A stretch of 64,000 nucleotides of DNA from Candidatus Saccharimonadota bacterium (lineage in GTDB: Bacteria; Patescibacteriota; Saccharimonadia; Saccharimonadales; Saccharimonadaceae), in the NCBI GenBank assembly GCA_027312225.1, contig DAICXK010000003.1:244-64243 (forward strand), given 5' to 3'. A program made the translations under genes and the position numbers. Shown one piece after another: positions 42,359 through 51,765 of this stretch. The notes below the pieces were generated by a model. That model did no database searches. It was not told the origin of the DNA and worked only from the letters and a program-made list of their open reading frames with translations. The first letter of the stretch is position 1. Every line of letters begins with the position of its first letter.

Positions 42359-43051
42359 ATGGACACACCGTCTCTTGAACGCCTTAATAAGTTCCTCGCC
42401 TTACAGTTAGGGATTTCTCGTCGCGCCGCAGACGAGCTCATCGAGAAGGGGGACGTCACCATAAACTCTCATGTCGCGACGTTAGGTGCGCGTTTTTCGC
42501 CCACCGACATTATTGCCGTCAGGGGAACACCCCTCGCAGCCACAACCCCATACCAATATTTTTTATTTCATAAACCCGCAGGCTACGTCTGCTCACGTCG
42601 CCAGCAAGGTGACACGCCAACCATATATTCACTGCTTCCTCACGCGCTTCATCATCTCAAGCCTGTCGGGCGACTCGATAAAGATAGTTCGGGCCTATTA
42701 GTCCTGACAAATGACGGTGACTTCGCTCACCAGATGACCCATCCGTCCTACCACAAGCAAAAAACCTATTTCGTAACACTTGATCACGACCTCGAGCCCT
42801 TGCATCAACAAATGGTAAGTGACTTTGGCGTGCAGCTCGAAGATGGCACCAGCAAGTTGCTCTTAACACGAGAATCCGAGTCGAGTCGGCGGCATTGGCG
42901 CATCGACATGCACGAAGGGCGCAACCGCCAGATTCGCCGCACCTTTGCCGCACTCGGGTATACTGTCACACAGCTCCACCGCACTACCTTCGGTAACTAT
43001 TCACTGGGTGATATAAAGCCCGGGGCATACAAAAGTATTGATATATCGTAA
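42359..43051 (+). CDS. RsuA/RluB-family rRNA pseudouridine synthase
   Basis: S4-like N-terminus; HKPAGYVCSRR, PVGRLDKDSSGLLVLTNDGDFAHQMTHP, EGRNRQIRRTFAALGY. Confidence 0.93.
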   Translation: MDTPSLERLNKFLALQLGISRRAADELIEKGDVTINSHVATLGARFSPTDIIAVRGTPLAATTPYQYFLFHKPAGYVCSRRQQGDTPTIYSLLPHALHHLKPVGRLDKDSSGLLVLTNDGDFAHQMTHPSYHKQKTYFVTLDHDLEPLHQQMVSDFGVQLEDGTSKLLLTRESESSRRHWRIDMHEGRNRQIRRTFAALGYTVTQLHRTTFGNYSLGDIKPGAYKSIDIS

Positions 43052-43120
43052 TTGATATATTGGCCAGATCCCCCTTATGCTCGCAAAATCTCTCTACCTC
43101 TGATATAATTGCCTAAAGTT

Positions 43121-44533
43121 ATGGCTTCTAAATTACCTACTGTTGCAATCATTGGCCAAGCGAACGTCGGCAAGAGTTCGCTGTTTAATCGTATGGTCCG
43201 TGCACAGCAAGCAATCGTTGCCCGCGAGGCAGGTACTACCCGTGACAACGTCCTTGGTCGCGTAGAACACCAGTATCATCAGTTCTGGCTCGTCGATACC
43301 GCTGGTCTAAAGGACCCTAACGACGAGTTTGAGGCCTCCATTCAAGAGCAAATTACTGAAGCCGCGGATGCTGCCGACGTTATCCTGGTCACTGTTGATG
43401 GCACGCAGTATGTGAGTGACCATGACCGTTTTGTCGCTAAAAAAGCCCTGCGCAGTAAAAAACCTGTCATTCTCCTCATCAACAAGAGCGACATCAAGGG
43501 CAGTCTGCCTGATGATGAATTCAAACGTCTTGGCATCAAGACCATGATCCGTACCAGCGCCGAACATAACCGCGGCATCCTGTCGGTACTCGACCACATT
43601 GTCAAACTCATCCCCGCCAAACACGAAGACGTACCCGATGAAACACTGCGCATCGCCCTCATTGGCCGTCCTAACGTCGGCAAATCATACTTATTCAACA
43701 CGTTGGCCGGCAAGCAACAGGCACTGGTGGCCAATATCGCTGGGACGACGCGTGACGTCAACCGCGTTGCCGTTCGCTATGGTGGCCGTGACATTGAGAT
43801 TCTCGACACGGCCGGCATGCGCAAACCTGGCAAGCAAGAGGTTGGCATCGAAAAGTTCTCTGTCCTACGCACCCTTCAGGCGATCGAAGAAGCCGACGTT
43901 TGTTTCTTGCTTATGGACGTCAACGAGCTCAATACCGCACTCGACCAACGCCTTGCAGGCATCATCGACGAGGCAGGCAAGGGCATGGCAATCGTCGTCA
44001 GCAAATGGGACAGCGTCGAAGGCAAGGACGCCTACACACGTGACGCGCTGGCACCGAAAATTGCGCATTTCTTTAATTTCGTCCCATGGGCGCCGCTTAT
44101 TTTTACCAGTAGTGTGACTGGTCAAAATGTCACCAAGCTGTTTGACCTGGCGCTTGATATCGATGCCCGCCGCAAGCAAACCACCAAGACACGCGTACTG
44201 AATGATCTCCTCCAGCGAGCAATCCAGCGCCATCCGCCAGCAGGCCTCAAAAACACGCACCCGAAACTGCGCTACATGGTACAGACCGACACGACACCGC
44301 CATGGTTTGTGATTCACGGCAGCAACCTCAAATTTGTCCACTGGTCATACAAACGCTACCTCGAACGGCTACTACGCGAAACCTACAATTACGCAGGGAC
44401 GCCAATCAAATTTAGTTTTATCGACGAGAAACAAGTCAAAAGCAACAAAGAACGCGTGCGTCAAGGTAAGGCCCCGGTAACAAAGGCATACAAGAAAGCA
44501 AAAGACGCCGAAGAATCCCCAGAAAAGAGATGA
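43121..44533 (+). CDS. der: ribosome biogenesis GTPase Der (EngA)
   Basis: Two G-domains: GQANVGKSSLFN, DTAGLKD, NKSD and GRPNVGKSYLFN, DTAGMRKPGK, SKWD; KH-like C-term. Confidence 0.97.
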   Translation: MASKLPTVAIIGQANVGKSSLFNRMVRAQQAIVAREAGTTRDNVLGRVEHQYHQFWLVDTAGLKDPNDEFEASIQEQITEAADAADVILVTVDGTQYVSDHDRFVAKKALRSKKPVILLINKSDIKGSLPDDEFKRLGIKTMIRTSAEHNRGILSVLDHIVKLIPAKHEDVPDETLRIALIGRPNVGKSYLFNTLAGKQQALVANIAGTTRDVNRVAVRYGGRDIEILDTAGMRKPGKQEVGIEKFSVLRTLQAIEEADVCFLLMDVNELNTALDQRLAGIIDEAGKGMAIVVSKWDSVEGKDAYTRDALAPKIAHFFNFVPWAPLIFTSSVTGQNVTKLFDLALDIDARRKQTTKTRVLNDLLQRAIQRHPPAGLKNTHPKLRYMVQTDTTPPWFVIHGSNLKFVHWSYKRYLERLLRETYNYAGTPIKFSFIDEKQVKSNKERVRQGKAPVTKAYKKAKDAEESPEKR

Positions 44534-45096
44534 AAATAATCCTCGCCCAAGGCAATCCTGGCGCCCAGTACGCCGCCACCCGCCACAATATTGGCTGGAT
44601 GATTCTTGATGCCTATGCCGCGGCCAGCAGTGTCAAGTTCAAGCCTGAGAAAAGGTTTGCCGCCCTCGTCGCCATGGTAATGATTGACGAAGAGAAAGTC
44701 CTACTGGTCAAGCCAACAACATTCTATAACGAAACAGGGCGCAGTGCGCAGGCACTAATAGATTTTTACAAACTCGACCCCGCACGCGATCTACTGGTCA
44801 TTCATGATGATCTATCGTTGCCACTGGGGACTATTCGTATTCGCGACAAGGGCAGTGATGCCGGTAACAACGGTATCAAGAGCATATCCTCACATCTTGG
44901 ACCAGAATACCAACGGATTCGTGTTGGAATAGGAGATGAGAAGCGCGAGAGGCAGCCTGATGCCGATTTTGTTTTGTCACGTATGCCCGCCGACACCATC
45001 ACCTTTACAAAAGAAAAAATCGCTCCTGTCGTCATAGAAGCGATCGCTCAGTTCTGCCGCGGGACACTACCTATCACCAGTCAACAAGTAGAATAA
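44530..45096 (+). CDS. pth: peptidyl-tRNA hydrolase
   Basis: GNPGAQYAATRHNIGWMILD, KPTTFYNETGRSAQAL, LLVIHDDLSLPLGTIRIRDKGSDAGNNGIKSI. Confidence 0.96.
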   Translation: MKIILAQGNPGAQYAATRHNIGWMILDAYAAASSVKFKPEKRFAALVAMVMIDEEKVLLVKPTTFYNETGRSAQALIDFYKLDPARDLLVIHDDLSLPLGTIRIRDKGSDAGNNGIKSISSHLGPEYQRIRVGIGDEKRERQPDADFVLSRMPADTITFTKEKIAPVVIEAIAQFCRGTLPITSQQVE

Positions 45097-45117
45097 AACT
45101 ATTTCATATTAAAAGAG

Positions 45118-45158
45118 GTCGCGTGAGGGGAGGGCGGGTGCCTCTCCCCTCACGCGAC
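45118..45158. terminator. GC-rich terminator hairpin between convergent genes
   Basis: GTCGCGTGAGGGGA ... TCCCCTCACGCGAC, perfect 14-bp stem; T-run on minus-strand side. Confidence 0.75.
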
Positions 45159-45165
45159 ATACCCC

Positions 45166-45555
45166 TCAGTGGTGCACGAACCGCGAATCATGCGCCTCGT
45201 CGGCCTCCTCGTCGGACTGCTTCGCCATCTTGCGCGTGTCGCGCTTGTAGCGCCAGGCCTGCAGCGAACGGGACCACGACTCGTGGAAGACCGCCGCGAT
45301 CAGCAGCAGCACGCCCGTGGCGCCGACCAGGCCCAGCACCGTCATGATGACGCTCGAACCCGCGACCAGTGCTGATGCCGTCACCGACATGTACGTCGCC
45401 AGCATCAGCGTGACGAACAGCAGGATGAGGGTGAGGCCGAGGTCCATCAGTCGTCGGCCGATCTTGCCATCCCGGATGGGGCGATAGGATCGGACGAAGG
45501 TGACGAGGGTTGCGAGGATGAGTGCCGCCAGGGCGGCGTAACCGAGATAAGTCAT
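45166..45555 (-). CDS. hypothetical multi-TM membrane protein, about 129 aa
   Basis: Start MTYLGYAALAALILA with GAAGGAG SD; several hydrophobic segments; monocistronic. Confidence 0.7.
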   Translation of the reverse strand: MTYLGYAALAALILATLVTFVRSYRPIRDGKIGRRLMDLGLTLILLFVTLMLATYMSVTASALVAGSSVIMTVLGLVGATGVLLLIAAVFHESWSRSLQAWRYKRDTRKMAKQSDEEADEAHDSRFVHH

Positions 45556-45737
45556 TTCTGACTCCTTCCGATGGGGTACACGTGCGACTGCACGATAGTA
45601 TATATTATACATAAGTTTATTTATTTTGTCAATGTTCTGTGATACACTACCTCTAATTCTGTCGAGCGGCGACGGATGTCGCTTGACCCACCACCACTCC
45701 GGAGTCGGAGCTTGAAAAGAAAGCAGGTGATAGCCAT

Positions 45738-46199
45738 ATGACTATCGAAGAAGGTGGACCGATGTCCGCCCGCGAAGAACGCTGGGACCGCATCGAGTTC
45801 ACGACAAGACAGCACGTGCCGTTCCCCAACGAACCCTTCCATCCGCGCAGCATCACCGCGAGGATACGAATCTGGCCGAGGCTGCCGTTCACGCAATCCG
45901 TCCGGCTCAGCCCGGTCGCATTCGTGCCTCACATCAGCGGCTTCGACATGATGGGGATCATCTCGATGATGGGCAGTATGAGCCCCTACCTCTACCTCGA
46001 CCCAGACCGACGTCTCGTGCGGAAGGTTCTGACAGCAAGAGGGTGCTACCGGTACGAGTACGTAACCGACCCATTCTCGATCACGGATGAGGACATCGCG
46101 CGTCTTGAGATCGGTATCCAAGGAAACAACGACCTCCTGGATGCCGAGTACGACAAGGCCCGCGACGCCATCCTGGCCGACCTCGGATACCCCACCTGA
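45738..46199 (+). CDS. hypothetical protein, 153 aa, monocistronic
   Basis: AGGTGAT SD before ATG 45738; GC-rich codons; hairpin shortly after stop. Confidence 0.7.
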   Translation: MTIEEGGPMSAREERWDRIEFTTRQHVPFPNEPFHPRSITARIRIWPRLPFTQSVRLSPVAFVPHISGFDMMGIISMMGSMSPYLYLDPDRRLVRKVLTARGCYRYEYVTDPFSITDEDIARLEIGIQGNNDLLDAEYDKARDAILADLGYPT

Positions 46200-46212
46200 C
46201 CCCTCTCAAGCT

Positions 46213-46243
46213 CCGAGCCCCGACCAACACGGTCGGGGCTCGG
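46213..46243 (+). terminator. GC-rich hairpin
   Basis: CCGAGCCCCGACC-aacac-GGTCGGGGCTCGG, perfect 13-bp stem 13 nt after the stop codon. Confidence 0.65.
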
Positions 46244-46261
46244 TTCACACTTTATTGCCAA

Positions 46262-46299
46262 ATAAAAAACGGCCAGGTAAGGGTGGGCATCACCTGGCC
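46262..46299 (-). terminator. intrinsic terminator of the ncRNA candidate
   Basis: GGCCAGGT-gatgcccaccctt-ACCTGGCC then GTTTTTTATTT on minus strand. Confidence 0.85.
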
Positions 46300-46572
46300 G
46301 CATTTTACCCTTCAACCCACCCCAGACGAAGCACTCAAGACCCAAACTCCACGTAGGGTGGTGCCTGAAGATTCACTACTGAATAGTCGTCTTTGAACGG
46401 GACCTACTCTCGGGGGTCGAAAATAGGGGTTAAAGGGATTAGTATGCATGCAATGTTTTTTTGCGGCCGCGTGGAGGGTAGAATACGAGACCACCATTGC
46501 ATACAACCTAACATAATAGTTAGAATAGGGGGTATAAGGTGCGTTTGATTAACCTCGCTGATCAATCAATCG
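46262..46572 (-). ncRNA. candidate stand-alone structured ncRNA, family not recognised
   Basis: Minus-strand promoter TTGACA-17-TAATAT, series of hairpins (TTGAT/ATCAA, CTAAC/GTTAG, GTATGCAATG/CATTGC-atgc-ATAC, ATTCA/TGAAT, CCACCC/GGGTGG), terminator with T-run; no convincing ORF. Confidence 0.65.
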
Positions 46573-46578
46573 TTTCTT

Positions 46579-46607
46579 ATATTAGCACGTACTTGACTTT
46601 ATGTCAA
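46579..46607 (-). promoter_or_regulatory. near-consensus sigma70-like promoter TTGACA-17-TAATAT
   Basis: TTGACA (complement of 46602-46607), 17-nt spacer, TAATAT (complement of 46579-46584). Confidence 0.8.
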
Positions 46608-46627
46608 CACTTTTTGACACAAATTCT

Positions 46628-47485
46628 ATGAAAATCAATAGAGCTACCCCTGATAAGCATAAGTACCTCGCACCGTTGGTTCATATTGCACGCCCGCCTC
46701 AAACTGTCTTTTACAGTGGTGTGCTGCCCGAACAGCGTCGTCCAACTATCGCAATCGTAGGGACTCGTCGACCATCTCGGTACGGCCAAGAAGTCACCCA
46801 GATGTTTGCCACTGAACTCGCGAGGCAGGGGATTATTGTCGTCAGCGGGCTTGCACTCGGCGTTGACGCCATCGCCCACCGGGCGGCCCTCGAAGCCCGC
46901 GGCACAACAATTGCCGTCCTTGGCAACGGGCTACCGACCATCTATCCATCAAGTCACCGGCACCTTGCCCATGAGATTATTACGAATGGCGGCGCCCTCA
47001 TCAGTGAGTATGAACCCGAGACTCCTGCTCGCAACTACCGTTTTCTCGAGCGAAACCGCATTGTCAGCGGCATTGCCGACGCCATTATCATCACCGAAGC
47101 AGCCGCGCGTAGCGGTACTCTTAATACCACGGTGCATGCACTTGAACAGGGTAAAGAAGTGTTTGTCGTACCTGGAAATATTACAAGCCCGCTGAGTGCC
47201 GGATGTAACGCGCTCCTCCGCCAGGGCGCTACGCCCGCAATGCACGCCGACGACATTCTGAATGTCATCGCACCAGATATAACGACCACTCAGCCCCAGT
47301 TGCCCCTCGGTACAACTGTCGAAGAAACAACCATTATCCAGTTAATTCAATCGGGCATACGTGATGGCGACGAGCTACAGCGGGCAAGCGGCATCACCGC
47401 AAGCACCTTCTCGACCACGCTGACCATGCTCGAGCTTGCTGGCACAATCCGGTCACTTGGATCAAACCAGTGGACACTGCGCTAG
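46628..47485 (+). CDS. dprA: DNA processing protein DprA (start 46601 or 46628)
   Basis: IAIVGTRRPSRYGQEV, VSGLALGVDAIAHRAAL, AVLGNGLPTIYPSSHR, FLERNRIVSGIADAIIITEAAARSGTLNT, VPGNI. Confidence 0.95.
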   Translation: MKINRATPDKHKYLAPLVHIARPPQTVFYSGVLPEQRRPTIAIVGTRRPSRYGQEVTQMFATELARQGIIVVSGLALGVDAIAHRAALEARGTTIAVLGNGLPTIYPSSHRHLAHEIITNGGALISEYEPETPARNYRFLERNRIVSGIADAIIITEAAARSGTLNTTVHALEQGKEVFVVPGNITSPLSAGCNALLRQGATPAMHADDILNVIAPDITTTQPQLPLGTTVEETTIIQLIQSGIRDGDELQRASGITASTFSTTLTMLELAGTIRSLGSNQWTLR

Positions 47486-48054
47486 GCAGCGAGGCGGTAG
47501 GCATCTCTGACATTATGGACAGTCAGCTCGGCCTCAACTTCTTGGCGCCATGTCGTGGCGAGGGTGATGAGTTTTTCGTCCTCATTATCCTCAACAAGTT
47601 CGTGCACCATCGTATCTAGGACATCTATCATCTCAAGGTAGGCGCGCTGGTCTGACTGGTCATAGTCGTGACCACGGACCTCGATACGACGCTTGATCTC
47701 GTCCATCGTCCAATCTTGCACCGCCCGGGCATATAATTTATCTTGCTCTGATAACAATTCAAGTCGCTCTTTTAGCTCTTCACAGGCCATTTGCGCCTCG
47801 TATTCGAGGTCTTTCAATAGATTGGTTGCCTCAATCGCCATACCGTCACCTATACGATCATCCCGCTCGCTAGCCCGTCGCTGCAGCTCTAGCGCATACG
47901 CTAACCGCTCCGAATAGGGCGCAATCAGCAAATCCGCCCCGTTTGGGTCGTATCCAGACGTCTCATATTCGTCATACACTTTCCTAGGATCAGGAAAATC
48001 ATCATCCTCTTCAACCCATAACGGGTAAACATTGGCGGCTTCTCTTGTCTTCAT
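47482..48054 (-). CDS. hypothetical acidic alpha-helical protein
   Basis: ORF convergent with dprA; start MKTREAANVYP; no recognised domain. Confidence 0.6.
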   Translation of the reverse strand: MKTREAANVYPLWVEEDDDFPDPRKVYDEYETSGYDPNGADLLIAPYSERLAYALELQRRASERDDRIGDGMAIEATNLLKDLEYEAQMACEELKERLELLSEQDKLYARAVQDWTMDEIKRRIEVRGHDYDQSDQRAYLEMIDVLDTMVHELVEDNEDEKLITLATTWRQEVEAELTVHNVRDAYRLAA

Positions 48055-48260
48055 AGCAACCCCTTTTGTGCATGTTTTGTATGTTAGCAACACAGGGTGG
48101 TTACAGGTTTACCGTAAAATCCTGTATTTCTATCCATATCGTACACCTGTCAAGCACACCCGTCAACAGCCACGGTTTGCTTTTTCTTTCTTGACCAAGT
48201 ACTATAACACACTGTGTTTGCAAAAAAAGACAAGCACGTATATCGTTAGACGTAAGATTT

Positions 48261-50585
48261 ATGAGCAAAAACCTAGTTATCGTAGAGAGCCCCGCCAAAG
48301 CTAAGACAATCGAGAAGTATCTCGGCAAGGATTTTACGGTACTCTCAAGTATCGGCCACATCCGTTCTATTCCAAAAAAGACGGCCGATGGTACGCCTCC
48401 CATCGATATAAAGAATGGGTTCAAGACCCAGTACGAGATTGATCCCGAAAAGAAGAAGACCATCGCCGAACTCCGCAAGGCAGCCAAGTCAGCCGAAACA
48501 ATCTGGCTGGCAACCGATGAAGACCGCGAAGGAGAGGCAATTGCTTGGCATCTTTGCGAAGTCCTGAAACTCGACCCGCGAGTCACCAAACGTATCGTTT
48601 TTCATGAAATCACAAAATCTGCCATTGAAGAGGCGGTCAAGTATCCTCGCACTGTTGACATGAGAATGGTCGAGGCACAACAAGCTCGCCAAATCTTGGA
48701 TCGTATTGTAGGCTTTGAGCTATCACCCGTGGTATGGCAAAAGGTTCCTGGCGGCAAATCTGCCGGCCGCGTACAGTCACCAGCCGTGCGCCTTCTCGTT
48801 GAACGCGAGCGCGAGATCACCGCCTTTGAGGGCTCGTCACAGTTCAAAGTCAGCGCTTTGTTTTATCATGGCAATGACGAATTTAAGGCTGAATTAAAAC
48901 AGCGTTTCGATACCGAAGAAGAAGCCAGGGATTTCCTTGAAAGTCTAGAAGATGCCACTTTCACCGTCAGTGGCATTACCAAGAGTCCCAGCACGCGTAA
49001 CCCAGGTGCGCCTTTTACCACCAGTACTCTACAGCAAGAGGCCAACAGTAAGCTCAGCTTTGGATCAAAGGCGACTATGGCGGCGGCTCAAAAACTGTAT
49101 CAGGCAGGTAAAATTACGTATATGCGTACCGATAGCGTCAATCTGTCGGGCCAAGCTATTGCCAGCGCAACCGATTTCATCAAACGCCTCTACGGACCGG
49201 AATATTCAACCATTCGTAAATTCAAAACCAAGAACAGCAGCGCCCAGGAAGCGCATGAGGCAATACGCCCAACTGATATCAGCCTCGAAACTGCCAGCAA
49301 TAATGAATATGACCAAAAATTATACGACCTCATACGTAGGCGTACATTGGCATCCCAAATGGCACCAGCACAACTCGAGAATACCACCGTCACCATTACC
49401 ATTTCATCCCATAGCGAAGTATTTGAGGCGAAGGGGCAGGTGATTACTTTTGATGGCTTTCTGCGCGTATATGGGTCCAATAAAGAAGAGATCCTACCGT
49501 CACTGACTGACGGCGACACGATACATTCTAGCGAAATTAGCGCTCGTCAAGCATTCACCAAGCCACCAGCTCGATACACCGAAGGAAGCCTCGTGAAGAA
49601 ACTTGAGGACCTCGGCATCGGTCGACCATCAACCTACGCCACTATTATTGATACCGTTCAGACCCGTGGGTACGTAGAGAAGGGTGACAGCGAGGGTGCA
49701 CCGCGTGATGTTGTTACACTTGCGCTGGTCAACGGTGCTGTCGAACGTGAAATCGTTCAAGAAAAGACCGGTTCGACCAGGGGAAAGCTGATTCCAACAC
49801 CGTCTGGTGAACTAATCGCCGATTTCTTGACTAACCACTTTGAAAAGATTGTCGACTACGACTTTACCGCCAATGTTGAACAAGAATTCGACAAAATTGC
49901 CACTGGCAGCCTGGCGCGTAATAGTATGTTGCAAAACTTCTACACGCCGTTCCACGAACTCATCGCCCAATCTGGCGGCATCGACCGCAGTACCGTGGGC
50001 GCCAATAGGGAAGTCGGTACCGATCCGGTGTCCAGCAAGCCGATCTTCGCCAGGTTCGGCCGTTTTGGCCCGATGCTACAGCTAGGATCGCAGGACGACA
50101 ACGAAAAACCCACTTTTGCACCTCTGCCGCGCGGCACCAAAATTGAGACCGTCACCCTCGAACAAGCGCTTGAGGCCTTTAAACTCCCCCGTATTGTCGG
50201 CAAAACCCCAGAAGGTGTCGACATCCGCGCCAGTGTCGGTCGCTTTGGTCCGTTCATTCAAATCGGCACCAAGACTACCAAGACAAAACCTCTCTACGTC
50301 AGCCTTAAAGAGGACGACCCACATGACATCACTCTCAATCGAGCACTCGAGCTTTACGCCGAGAAATTAAAGCTCGAAGCCGAAAAGAATGTCGCCGACT
50401 TTGGCGATGGCATCAAGATTCTAAACGGTCGCTTCGGTCCCTACGTTACTGATGGCGCTAAGAATATCAAGGTTCCAAAAGATACAGATCCTAAAGAGGT
50501 AACCCACGAACAAGCCAAGAGCCTACTGAAAGAGGCAAAACCTAGCAAAAAACGCCCTACACGCCGTACGTCAAAAAAGAAGTAG
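48261..50585 (+). CDS. topA: DNA topoisomerase I
   Basis: SKNLVIVESPAKAKTIEKYLG, ATDEDREGEAIAWHL, YMRTDSVNLS, IGRPSTYATIIDTVQTRGYV. Confidence 0.97.
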   Translation: MSKNLVIVESPAKAKTIEKYLGKDFTVLSSIGHIRSIPKKTADGTPPIDIKNGFKTQYEIDPEKKKTIAELRKAAKSAETIWLATDEDREGEAIAWHLCEVLKLDPRVTKRIVFHEITKSAIEEAVKYPRTVDMRMVEAQQARQILDRIVGFELSPVVWQKVPGGKSAGRVQSPAVRLLVEREREITAFEGSSQFKVSALFYHGNDEFKAELKQRFDTEEEARDFLESLEDATFTVSGITKSPSTRNPGAPFTTSTLQQEANSKLSFGSKATMAAAQKLYQAGKITYMRTDSVNLSGQAIASATDFIKRLYGPEYSTIRKFKTKNSSAQEAHEAIRPTDISLETASNNEYDQKLYDLIRRRTLASQMAPAQLENTTVTITISSHSEVFEAKGQVITFDGFLRVYGSNKEEILPSLTDGDTIHSSEISARQAFTKPPARYTEGSLVKKLEDLGIGRPSTYATIIDTVQTRGYVEKGDSEGAPRDVVTLALVNGAVEREIVQEKTGSTRGKLIPTPSGELIADFLTNHFEKIVDYDFTANVEQEFDKIATGSLARNSMLQNFYTPFHELIAQSGGIDRSTVGANREVGTDPVSSKPIFARFGRFGPMLQLGSQDDNEKPTFAPLPRGTKIETVTLEQALEAFKLPRIVGKTPEGVDIRASVGRFGPFIQIGTKTTKTKPLYVSLKEDDPHDITLNRALELYAEKLKLEAEKNVADFGDGIKILNGRFGPYVTDGAKNIKVPKDTDPKEVTHEQAKSLLKEAKPSKKRPTRRTSKKK

Positions 50586-50655
50586 CGCGGGCATTACTGA
50601 CATTACATAAAAATAGTCAAAAAAACCAAAATAGTGTAGGATAGGCATAGACATT

Positions 50656-51555
50656 ATGAAACACCTCAAAGGCTTTACTATCATCGAGATCGCAGTTGTT
50701 ATTATTATAATTTCGATTCTTGCCACACTTAGCGTCGCTAGTTATCAAGGCCTTCAAGGACGCGCCGCCAAAAATGCCGTCCTTTCAGATCTTCAGCACG
50801 CTAGCGTTGTTGTCGAACAATACGCACTAAAGAACGGTGGCAATTTCCCCGACAATGACTACCTTGCGGCCAACTTCAATAACACTAGCGACGTCAATCT
50901 TTCGATGATAGTCGACAACCAAGAAGTGAGCGAGGAGTCTACGGGTCCGATATACACAAACCTTACTGCAGTTCAAAATACAGTACTATTTCACGAGGTA
51001 TGTCGTCAGGTAATATCCGAGGAGGAATTCCAAATACTGCGTAGTCATGACGGCCAAGCCGTGAATAACAGCTACAACATATGGTGCGGAAGTAGCGATG
51101 GTGTTAACGGAATTAATGCTGGCTACTATCAGATCAACGGCTGGAACTCCACCCGCTGGAACATGCCCGTCACCCTAAGTCAGATTAATAATCGCATCAA
51201 CAATCCACCAACTGACTCTTGGTGGAACATCGCAGATCTCGACAGTAGAACATATAGGGAAATACGCGATCGGTTTCTTGCCGTAGGTGGAACATTCCCA
51301 CTTACGACCGCTTGGGACTCATGGGGCAGTTGTGCTCCAAACTGGGCCGGTGTATGGACCTGTAATGGTAGGCCCCGAGAAGAACTTCCTGTCCTACCAC
51401 CAGCAGGTGGTGGTGGAAGCGACGACTCGAGCAATGACGGCAGCAGCTACTGCATTATCGCTACGCATGAACGATACACAGATCTTCTGTATTCATTCTC
51501 ATCAGACAACTTAACACCCAAAGAAGGCAACTGCGGCGGTACAGCTGCCGTCTAG
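50656..51555 (+). CDS. type IV pilin-like protein
   Basis: KGFTIIEIAVVIIIISILATLSVASYQGLQGRAAKNAV (prepilin cleavage/methylation motif). Confidence 0.88.
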   Translation: MKHLKGFTIIEIAVVIIIISILATLSVASYQGLQGRAAKNAVLSDLQHASVVVEQYALKNGGNFPDNDYLAANFNNTSDVNLSMIVDNQEVSEESTGPIYTNLTAVQNTVLFHEVCRQVISEEEFQILRSHDGQAVNNSYNIWCGSSDGVNGINAGYYQINGWNSTRWNMPVTLSQINNRINNPPTDSWWNIADLDSRTYREIRDRFLAVGGTFPLTTAWDSWGSCAPNWAGVWTCNGRPREELPVLPPAGGGGSDDSSNDGSSYCIIATHERYTDLLYSFSSDNLTPKEGNCGGTAAV

Positions 51556-51671
51556 TACCGCTTACGCTTAAAACCTCTCACACCACAAAACTATCCATCT
51601 AGCTATCACCAAAACATTCTTTACATGTGCCGTCTACAATGTGATATAATTTGTATAAGCACCCGAATAGT

Positions 51672-51700
51672 TTGACATTATGTATATAATCTTATATAAT
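51672..51700 (+). promoter_or_regulatory. perfect-consensus sigma70 promoter TTGACA-17-TATAAT
   Basis: TTGACA 51672-51677, spacer 17, TATAAT 51695-51700, upstream of 51766 CDS. Confidence 0.8.
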
Positions 51701-51765
51701 CAAGCTAAAGAACATATATAAATCAGTTAATTCCTGAGGTGAGGCAGAGAGGATTCCACCAAAAC

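Noticed and set aside
46262-46572. tmRNA, RNase P RNA, SRP RNA or 5S rRNA for the ncRNA candidate
   Set aside because: No TTCGANTC arm/CCA end, no GAGGAAAGUCC, no GGAAGGA/AGCAGCC motif; the CGAGAGTAGG match to 5S is isolated and the flanking 5S helices are absent
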